A DNA stretch of 64,000 nucleotides from Apostichopus japonicus (taxonomy: Eukaryota; Echinodermata; Holothuroidea; Aspidochirotida; Stichopodidae), in the NCBI RefSeq assembly GCF_037975245.1, contig NC_092562.1:8101001-8165000 (forward strand), given 5' to 3'. Shown here piece by piece: positions 51,901-63,200 of this stretch. Position 1 is the first letter of the stretch. Each line of letters opens with the position of its first letter. A program made the translations under genes and the position numbers. The notes beneath the pieces are model-generated. The model was not told where the DNA came from and ran no database searches. It saw only the letters and a list, made by a program, of their open reading frames with translations.

Positions 51901-54900
51901 TTACTATGCAAGTATCTTATTTTAAAAGTCATCTAGAAATTCTGGATTGTGATTTTGAATGATGAACAGAGAATGATCTTTATAATTGTACAGTTTAACA
52001 ATATGTAAACTTGTGGTAAAGGTGTAACCAAACAGTTTGTTTTTTAGCTCAGCTGAAAGCTTACAGCTGAGGTACTGTATAGCGATCATGCAATTTTGCC
52101 AAAATTCTGTCACTTTTTGCCAACGGGTTTGAATCCCTGCCATTTCAGCATTTTTTTCCTTTGATTTGGCTGAAACTTTGTGAGTGGTTTATGTGAGTTA
52201 AGTTTACATACATTTTAGTATTCATGATCAGTATGCATTTTGGTGTGCGTTAGCAAAATGTTTTACCATCATTTCCCATCATTTTTTGAAATAATTCCGA
52301 CTGTGGGAGACTTGATAAAGCTAGTTACTTGTTATTCAGGCTTGCTATGTACTGTAGTTCACTGTCATCTCTGTAATACGACTGCTTAGTTGACTTGTAA
52401 TTTGAACTTTCCAACAGTTTGTGTGTGGAATATGAAATGTGAGAATGACCTATATTGTAGGAGCTGATGCATATTTGTGCTATTTCACATTTCTCTATGG
52501 TACGTCGATTGTAAATAAGTAACTTGTTGTTCTGTTATTGTATGGGTGCAACTTTTGTGAGCAAGTTTGGATGATCACAATTCAAACGTGATATCCAGGT
52601 TATTTTAGCAGAGGAATACTTGATGTTACATATTTTTATTATTGCATATATAAATAATTTTGTGGCAGTGTAGATTTTATGACAATCCAAATCTATGAAC
52701 TCATGATAGCGTGTGTGAGTATGTACATGTTTTGGTGTGTGTGCCGCCTTCTTGTAACACCCATATCTAAAAATGTGTGTATCATTGGCAACCCTTGTTC
52801 TTGGCATAAAGGTTGCCCATAGCTAGTGACGTTTGTAGATTTTATTGGAGGTCAAGAGTCAACAGGGAAAACCTTGTTCTTACCTTATGTCAAGAAAAGG
52901 AACATGTCGGTTGCCCTGAATTTAAAATGGTGATCTAAAATATGCCGAATTATTCTTAACTAAAAAAAATTTGTAATTATTGTTTTATCTCTGCTGAACA
53001 ACAAGCTGAGATCCAAATGTGTGCAGAATAATAGGTCGCGGTAGCCAACTATGTTACAAAACAACCAACACGTCTGTCAATGGTGCACTTTAATATGGTG
53101 AACATAGAAACTGCCACCGTAACACAAGCACTATGTGTGATCCTGGTAAATTCTATTCACCTATTCACAAGAGGAATTTTGATTGTAGTGACATGACAAA
53201 TCAGACATATAAGTTTCAAAAGCTGGAAATATCCTAATCGAGAAGAAATAACTCATAAACTGTAAGGAAAAATAAATGACTTCTGACTTTATTCAGTCAA
53301 AATTATGCTTTCTGTGAAGAAAGTGTGAGAATGTGGCCTAATGTTACAACATTCTCCAGATGATAATGATATGGATGCAGTACAATCCATCATACCGCTA
53401 TATACTAAGAGTAACTTACCAAGAAAGCTTTATGTGTGAATGAAATGCAGAAAGTTCCAGAAAGTTTTTGTCAATGGACATGATAACCAGATGAACTGAT
53501 TTAATGATATGAAGCTGAAAGAGCATATATTGTCCATTTTCATTGGCTGAAATATTGCTGAATCATACAACATTGTACAGATTTGACCAAAGAAAATGTA
53601 GAAGGCTATTGTGAGGGAAATTGCTTATTCATTTTTTCCCATCCATCCATTCTTTATATTGCCATTTCTGTTTTAATCTATGCATTGGCCCCTGGTTTGG
53701 TTTGGTTCCACTTTATCCTATCTGGAACATAACTGCTTACATACTTTCTTTTCAACTCAGGGGGTGAATTTGTTGATGACAACCCAACTTAGCCGTCACG
53801 TGTATTTACTGTGCATTTAACACACTTGGCAAGCACAGTTTTGGAATCCACTGGTGGTTATATAAAGGATTTTTATTTTTTAATTATTTATTTATTTGAT
53901 TGTTGTTGGTTTTTGTTGATGTCTGATTTTGACATACACGGTAGTTATTTAATGGACCAGCGTCCGATCACGGGCACGCATTTATAGATGATGTTATATC
54001 CATTTGTGTACCTCTGTGTGTATTCTATAATGAAGCATGTGCTGATTGCGAGCCTTGATAGTTCCCCGTACGATCACGCTGTAAGGCTACTTTCACATGC
54101 TACTGTTCCTTCCCACATTTGAATAAAATAAGACTAAGTAAATGCTACATTCCCTCAATTGAAAACTATTTTGGTGCTTAAAACTTACTTCGAGAGAACA
54201 AGAGATATCTGCTGATCCGGCATTGGAAGTCCCTATGATCTCCACAAGGGCTTATATAAGATATTCTAGAAAACTGGACTTCTGACATGCATTTTTGGGC
54301 TTAGAGGCACTTCAAGTGAACACAAAAGATCTAGAAATGCTAAAGCTGCCCGAAAATGCGCACCATGAACACCCACCAAGGGCTTTAAAGCCAATTGGAA
54401 TACTTTCCAGAGAAATTGAATTCCTCTCTCTCACAAGAATTTTTTGGCTCAACATGCTCTGAGAGAACAGTAAATGCTTAAAAGCTCTGCAGCTTGGGAG
54501 CTTATCCCCCTGGATCGCTACTACCCTTACCGAAATCCCAGATCTGGGCCAGATATAAAAATCCAGATCTGGCCCAGATCTGGAATTTCAATCTGGGCCA
54601 GATCTGCTCCAGATCTGGAATTTATATCTGGCCAGATAAAAAATTGGGCAGATATAACTTGATATAATATAAAGTTTTACATGGACCATATAAAATTTGA
54701 TCTGGTTAAATTTTATTGCATCCATATCTGGGCCAGATAAAACTTTATCTGGTTGATATAAAGAAAAAATGGTCACACTTCATATTCACGGTGTGTTAAG
54801 GAAGTAACCCATGTAGGAATTTATCAAATGCGCATCAATTTAAATGGGTTAGTACATCTTTTGATCCGTCCTTTCTGATATATATTTCTCTTAATTGTAT

Positions 54901-57162
54901 ATCAACGTGAACAAGATATATTAAAGAACACGTTTAATCGATATTTGAAACGATATTCTCATTCTTTAGTTTGTGAAGTTTTAACAATAAATCGGAATTT
55001 GTTTTTCTGGGCCAAATAGAGATCTAAATGGATAAAAGTATGCCTGACCAGCTCTCAGCAGCAGTTCACAGCAAACCACTTCTTCACTGTATTCAGTATC
55101 GGCTGACACTTCAATGTACATATACAGACAAAATCATTTCCAGTTAAAGGAATACTGTAAGCAGGGATCAAAGACAAAGAGAAGAGGTTCCAATACAACC
55201 CCTTATTATGATCTATTGATTGTTTTTGCTACTTTCCCAAATTATTCAGAACTAGTTATATCCTGATATGAACATTTTCTCTCATTACTTTAGCGACGGA
55301 GCTTGAAATTCGACTCATGGACATTATTAATGTAAGTTTTACCTTCTGTTATAAACTGTTTGAATGTTGCTCTGTCTTTTTTTAATTTCACCAAAACACA
55401 TAACATTGCATGATGACTAAAACATTTTGAAATATACGGACGAGGTTGAGCTTTCTCTCGGGGGGGGGGGGGGAGTGGATTGAAGTGAAGTGAAGGGTTT
55501 ATGAGGGGTGTGGGGGTTGATGGCCCTGTTTGGGGACATCTCTCATTACACATTAAAGTTTAAGTTTTGAAGGTTTGTTTTATGTTAGTAATATGTTAGT
55601 AATAATCGATACTTATCACATGATTGCCAGGATATTTCTCCTCACACCTGCCATTTCTTTCCCCATTTACGTATATGCTTAAATTTTATTCAGACAATCA
55701 CCAGAGAAAACACAACCACCAAAGAGGTTGTTATGGCCTCGGAAATGATAGCAAAAATATCGGATGGTGAAGGCTTTTTGGAAGAGGATCCACAGAGGAT
55801 AGAGTTGCTCATCTCATCTCTGGAGTCAGTCGTGAGAGCAGGAGAGGCCTCTATTAACGTAAGCAGATCAACAAACTGTATCATGAAATTTAGCGCATAT
55901 AATCAATGTGGGCAAAATGAGAATTACAAGCAAATCGCCATCATATCTTCAAAAATGTATTGAGTCATGTATGGCCTGAATGTGGAATGGTTACTGGGGA
56001 TGGAGTGAAGCGGGGAATGGGTGTAGAGAAGGGATAGGTGGGAGAGACATAATAGATGATGTCACGTCTAAAAAAAATAAGGTATACAATCTACAGCAAT
56101 TTCGCGTTTATTCAATTTTTCTTTTTCTCCGTAATAGGTGACGGATCCAGTGGTAAGAAGCATCAACAATCTTATGAATCTAGATCAAGGTATTCTAGAG
56201 GATGGCATGATTGAAGGAGGAAGGGCTGTGGCTGCGTTAGAGGAACAAATCACAAATTTTCAGACAAATGATGGAAATTTCTCCACAGTTCTTGACAATG
56301 TTGGGGTAACTGCGGTTAAAATAGATGCAAGGGGTGTCGGTAGTAGCTTAGGGTATGCAAACTTATTGCCAGAAAATGAGACACTGTTAATGGATGGCGC
56401 TTTTCAAGAAGGCAATACTCGACTATTCTCTGATGGTGACGCGATACCTCTCAACAGAACGGCTACATCCATATCGGTACCATCATCAGTATTAGACTTG
56501 CTCGGAGGAGGTAAGAAAGTCTCTTTTACACATCATTGATACTTTGCAGCAGTTACGTAACCAGTTTTGCAAACAATGATACATCTTTAGTACATTAATA
56601 TGAAGGAAAATTGGAAATAATTGACATATGATGTTAACTAATTTAACGTACAGTAGCTCAGTTTAAGTATAGTAAAACTGTATTACATTTCTCCAATTTC
56701 AGCTGGTGTCGAGTTGACAGCTGTTCCGGTAACTTTCATAATCTATGGTAATGATGTTCTGTTCAGACCATCAATGCCGACAGAGGTAGAAGAGAATATT
56801 GAAGAGGAAGATAATTCCACAGTAACTGACAGGATTGCAAGTCAAATCATCTCCGCCATTATACGAACTGAGAACACCAGCATCGTGAATCTCCCTCCTG
56901 GGTCGCCTGTGATCACGACATTCCTATCAAATCTGGTACATATGATTTCGTGTGAAATGAAAGTCCCAATCATTTAAATATTTTTATCTGTAAGACATCA
57001 ATCTGTGCTTTTGCTATAGCTTACTGGTAGAAATACAGTCCATAACGCTCATCACAAAACTTATATCTTAATTCGCACTATCTATGCATATGTAGTTACA
57101 TGACTGAAAGTTTTGTCAGCTTTGACGGTAATTTTGTCACAAATTTGCAAATGGCAGCAAAA

Positions 57163-57213
<51 letters not shown>

Positions 57214-57218
57214 ATCTA

Positions 57219-57276
<58 letters not shown>

Positions 57277-60200
57277 ATATATATATATTATAATGTATTT
57301 TTTTTTATATATTTTTATCTGGCTTTATTTTGCCCTAACTTATTTTCAGAATTAGGCTTTTATAAGGAATTAATTAAATAAGATAACAATCAGTGACATG
57401 TCATTAAATTATGTTACAATGAATGTAATGAGCCTGTTTCTCACTGCAGACAATAAGTGTAGAGGAAACTATCGAAGCACAGGACTGTGTTGTCTGGAGT
57501 TATAATGAAAACACAGGGGAAGGGTTTTGGACAAAAGACGGGTGTGAGAGGATGTTCCACGATAATCGTGACCTTACCATGTGTTCATGTGATCGGCTGG
57601 GCAGTTTTGCTATCCTTATTGTAAGTATTTATTATCTCATATTTTTCACCTTTTTTTGTATAGTATTGGAAACAGATGTGACAACAGCAGACATGTGTAC
57701 ATCTATTCACCCATATTATATCCACACACAAACTGCACAATGTACACGTAAATGATTGGTGATTTACTATAGGAAATAGCAACTTCGTCAAATCATTGCT
57801 GCTAATGAAAGACTATGGTCATTCAAAGTGAAAAACATAGTAGGACATAGTGGGAAAAGGGGTCCTCAAAATGAGGACTTTTTACCTCAAAATGTTCACT
57901 TCTTATCTCAAAATTTTGACTTTAAAAGTAAAACGTTTGAGATGAAAAGTTTAAATTAAAATATTGCTTTGAAAATTATCGGTGGCCATGCCCCCGCCCC
58001 ACCATGGTGCAGTGGCTTTGGAAATGTCATTTCAAATTCTCGTCATATGTGCCTGGTTTCATTTACAATTTCTGTTTGTGGATGGATTTTTTTAGTTTAA
58101 TGTTGTTTTGCTTTGTCTCAATATCCTCGGAAATAGACCGAATATATGAAGAAAATATCTTTCAACCATTAGTTATATAACAGTCACGAAACGTATTACC
58201 ACCCCCATCTCCCCAGTACCAAAAAGAAGTATGGCGTAAAGGTTAGAACATGCTTGTTGCATCTATTCATAGTACCTGGACTTTAAAATGTGCATTTAAC
58301 GACAGATCCTGCATGATGAGGAGTAAATATATAGACTGGCGTCCCAGTTGCTTTTCCCTATATCTAGAGACGCCTTTGAATGGCTCCCATGCGCTCACGT
58401 TATTGAAACCGGTTAACCAAGAACTGTGCATCGGCTGTATGATGGGCTGAAATGTTAGGAAATTTACTTACTAGCTTTGGGATCACATCATAATTAATCA
58501 TTTGTTTTTCAATTGCGTCCATTAGTCTGTAAATATTACAGAAAATCATCAGGAGCCTCTATTTTCAAATGCAAATAGATGTGGGTGTGAGGGTCAGAAA
58601 GCATGTTTTAGGAGATGCAAGCTGCTATTTCTGGGCCCTAAATTAACAGCTAATCAGAATCGGAGTATAGCTTTTTTGGGCCTACGGTACATAAGAAAAT
58701 AATTCAGTGTATTTTACACACTAAGATTAAGCTAAGCCTACCAGAACAGGATAAACATCAGCTTTCATGAACATTCTAATTTGCTTGATAATGTACTGCA
58801 ACTTTTTAATTCAAAGTTTGTGTGTATATAGACCTCTACCGTACTAATAAGTCTATTAATGACAGCAACGGGATCTAGTAAAGTTCTACTTGACTTCAAA
58901 AAACATAAAGGTCATATAACAGCTCTTTGGCTTGAGGTTTTATCGAACATTATCAGTACATTTATCAAAGAAGTGTATTAGTGGAAGGAGGTTTAATCTG
59001 TTGTACTCAAACGTTTTCGAGCAGATGCACCTCAGGTACTCTAGTTTCAAGACCTAGTAAAACACTGGTTCGTGAACTGTGATTGGTCTATGTAACGAAT
59101 ATTTTCCTTACGGTCTACTTCACCTCATTCAAGTTTGAGTTGCAACACTGATAATGGTTATTAGACCAGTTGTAAAAGCTGGCGCCTAACTTTTTGGTTT
59201 TGTTAATGATCATAACCTTTGCTTTCATGATGGCGTATGTGTGTGTGTGTGTGCGTTTGTGATGTCTAGCTTGTAAACACGATATCTGAAGGAGGGAAGG
59301 CCCGACCAATTTCATATTTGGTATGAAGAAGAACCATATTGAGTACAAGAAGCCTACTGGTTTTCGTGGAGATAATTTGGGGTCACCACTGATGTTAAAT
59401 TGTGAAGACCTTGTAAACACGATATCTCAAGAAGGTAAGCTTGGACAGATCTCATATTTAGTACATGTATGAACCACATTGAGTACAAGAAGCCTAGGAT
59501 GTCGAAGGTCATTTGGGGTCATCAGAGGTCAAATTGTGTAAACCTTGTAAACATGATATCTGAAAATTGGAAGCTTGGACAGATCTCATACTTCGTTGAA
59601 GGTGTATAATATTGAGTAAAAGAAGCCTATCGATTTGGGTGGAGGTCAAATGTCAATTTGGGGGGAAAATGGCAAACTGTGAAAGCGTTATTAACAAGAT
59701 ATTGCAAGAAGGAAACCTTGGACAGAACTCATATTTGGTTTGTAGATGTACCATATCAAATTTAAGGGGCCTATTATTGCTATTGGTGGAGGTTAAAGGT
59801 CATTTGAAGTCAACAAACACCAAACATATACTTCACTCACCTCTCACCTGTCTCTCTACACTAACGCGCCTTCCTAAACAGAATATACCAAGGGAAGCTT
59901 GGACAGATCACATATTTGGTATGTAATTGTAATGAATGATGTAACTGATGTTACCGACAACTTTAAGCTTAACTTGGAAATAGTGTTGAAATCATCACAA
60001 GTTCATCGCATTATTTAAAGGTGAAAGGTCATCTGCACCAGTGATGTCAGACATGTGTGATGTATGCCTACTGCGTATGACTGCTTTATCGATGTTAAAA
60101 AGGAAACACATGATGGTTCTCACATGGAACATGCATAGCTTGTTTTTTCAGCATTTCTTGGAAACCATACATGCAATCACATGTGAAGTGAGTAATATAA

Positions 60201-63200
60201 ACTGTACAAAACTACGAGGTACATGAGGCAACCTGCTAACTTTGAGTAAATCCATTCATATTTTCTCTTGTTCAACAGAGAGTTCGTAAGGGACCTGTGG
60301 AGGCTCAAGTTACTCTATACTATATTACTTTGATTGGATCGATAATCTCGGGATTAGCTCTGGTAGGATGTCTGATAATCTTTGTCTCCTTAAAGTAAGT
60401 TACTGAGCTCACATAAAGGCTTATCATCAATGACGTTCTTAAGCATCACATCCCAATTAAGCGCTTCTTCTTTTGCCATCTTACAATATTGGCATAGACC
60501 AACATCGTTAGTTTAATTGTTGCTGTAATATGTCACGAATGCCATCATATCAGCTAGATGATTGTCTTCATGTGTTTTTTAATGTAAATTAATGTAATAT
60601 TTAATATTTATAAAGATCTGTGTCTTTCTCTATTGAAATTCGATATTGTATATACTTCATACATCGTACAAATATCACCCCAGATAGAGCCTGGGCACAA
60701 AACTAAGCAACTTGACCTGCCGTAACCCTAGTCACCTTACTTTGCGACTCTAACTGTATATCATCATCTCACGAGTCTCTTCGGCTGGGATTCAAATAGC
60801 TTCAAATCTATTTACATTGTACAAAGCCCTGTAATTGGATGCAGAGGTGATTTCATTTAAAAAGTACTGTAGTAGCAGGAAATCACTGAAGGTCTTTGTT
60901 AAGTATAAAAGATTAGCTTTAATATTTTATGTAATGTTAGGCTTATTTTATTTAGATCTTTCAGGTCGAAGCAGCCAACTCATATCCACATCAACCTTTG
61001 TATATCTCTACTGGGATTCTACATCGCCTTCTTACTGAGCCCTCTAGCAGTGGGGAAGGAGATCTATTGTACGGTAGCCTCAGTGTCCATCCATTTCTTT
61101 TGTCTTGCTACTTTGGCCTGGATGTCCACAGAAGCTATGAACATGTACTATTTATTCCTAAAAGCTGAAAGGAGCACCGTTCGACACTTTATACCAATAG
61201 CTTGTCTTCTAGCATATGGTAAGTGAGTTTTTGGAGACAATTATAACTTTTTAACGGGATTTAATCATTCACAGATTCCGACAGAATGCCAATGACGTTA
61301 TCAAATAGGCGATTACTTTGAATAGGTAATGGAGGATGGTCCATAGAGTACTACCCAAAAATAAAGATTGACAATATTTCATACTTCTACTTGTGGTCCA
61401 TTATTTTAGTCACTCAAAGGAAACTTGTCATGCAATTAAATAATGAAATATTATTTTGAATATCATCATATTTCTGACTGTTTTTGGTTTCCATGATAAT
61501 CGTAACCTTTGCATTCAAGATGGCATATGTGCGTGTCTGCGTGGTGTGCGTGTGTGTGTGAATGCGTTTGTGACGCCCAGCTTGTAAACACAATAAATCA
61601 AGAAAGGAAGGTCAGACTAATTTCATATTTAATGTGTAGGAGTACCACAATTGAGTACAAGAAGCCTATTGCTTTTGGTGGTGGTCAAAGGTCATGTGGA
61701 GTCACCAGGGGTGAAATTGTGAAAACCTTGTAAACACGATATCTCAAGATGGGAAGCATGGGCAGCTTTCGTATTTAGCGTGTAGAAGTACCACATTCAG
61801 TACAATTAGTGTATTGTTTTGGGTGGAGGTCAAAGGTTATTTGGGGTCACCAAGGGACCAAACTGTAAAAAAACCTTGTAAACACGATATCTCAAGAAGG
61901 AAATCATGGGCACACCTTGTATTTGCTGTGTAGGGTGTACCGCATTGTGTGAAAGAAGCCTATTGCTTTTAGTGGAGGGCAAGGATCAAATTGTGAAACC
62001 CTTGTAATCACGATATCCCAATACTGAAAGCTTGGGGCTGTGTATAGATATACCACGTTGAGTAAAGAAGCCTATTGTTTTTGGTGGAGGTCAAACGTCT
62101 TTTGGGGTCATAAGAGGTCAAATCGTAAAACCCTTCTAAACATGTACATCCTCACTATACATTACGTTACTTTCATGAAGAAAACTGCTAATGTTAAATT
62201 ATTAAATCCACAATGCATATTTGCATTCTGGTTTGTTGTTACCATCAGGATTACCGGCTGCTTGTGCTCTTCTTGTGGTGTTCCTCGACAATAGCACTGA
62301 TTTCCAATCTGCGAGCTAGTAAGTCTCAGATGTTTTGACTTTTTCAGCCTCTCTCTTCTTTCTATTACGAAGGTTAGTGTAAGCCACATGGTTATAGTGA
62401 TGATATTTACCGAGGGTGCTCGTTGCTACCAGTTTTTTTTTCATAGAGTTGATCCAAGAGGTGGAGGTTAATCAAAGTATTTTTGTCCCCTTTTACTTAG
62501 CATGTAATGACCTACACAATTAAATTTACTAGCTAAAGCCTCAATCATTCCACTTCAGGAAGGGTGTTGGATCAGTAGTGGTGGCAGTGACGGTGGAAGA
62601 GGGTGTTGGGGTTGGGATACGTGGCGTTACTAATTTTGTCAAAATACAAAGAACTGGTAAAGAATGTATTTTCCTGATTGTGATGTATTTTTCCAAATTA
62701 CGACAAACGTGCACAAAATCCATTTTATACCACAGGTTGCTGAAACATTTCCATTACGATACATATTGACATCATGACATATTGATAAGTGTTACATATG
62801 ATAAATATTATCTTAATCCTATTATTTTTGTTTTGCTTCTTTTTGCTTTAAATTTATTTTCCCTCACCAAAGCTGCTTTATCCATCCTGGTTATGCACTC
62901 TACTTTGGTTTTCTGACGGAAGTGGGTGCCATGTTTGTGTTTAATTTCATCATCTTCATCTGGGTGATTCGTAAAATCATCTGCCGCCCTCTCATGGTCA
63001 GTAAAACAGCTGAAAACGCCAAACGTAATGAGATCATCAAGCGAGTCCGCCATGCAATTCTCTTCTGGTTCGTACTCGGTCTGTCTTGGATTTTCGGATT
63101 TTTTGCTGCCGTCGATACCAAAACTCTGATATTTGATTATCTCTACTGTTTCTTCATCTCAATTCAAGGCATCTTAATGTTCCTCTTATTGTGTGTGGCC

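Noticed and set aside
57160-57381. Open frames of alternating Tyr-Ile
   Set aside because: They read straight through a (TA)n microsatellite in an intron.
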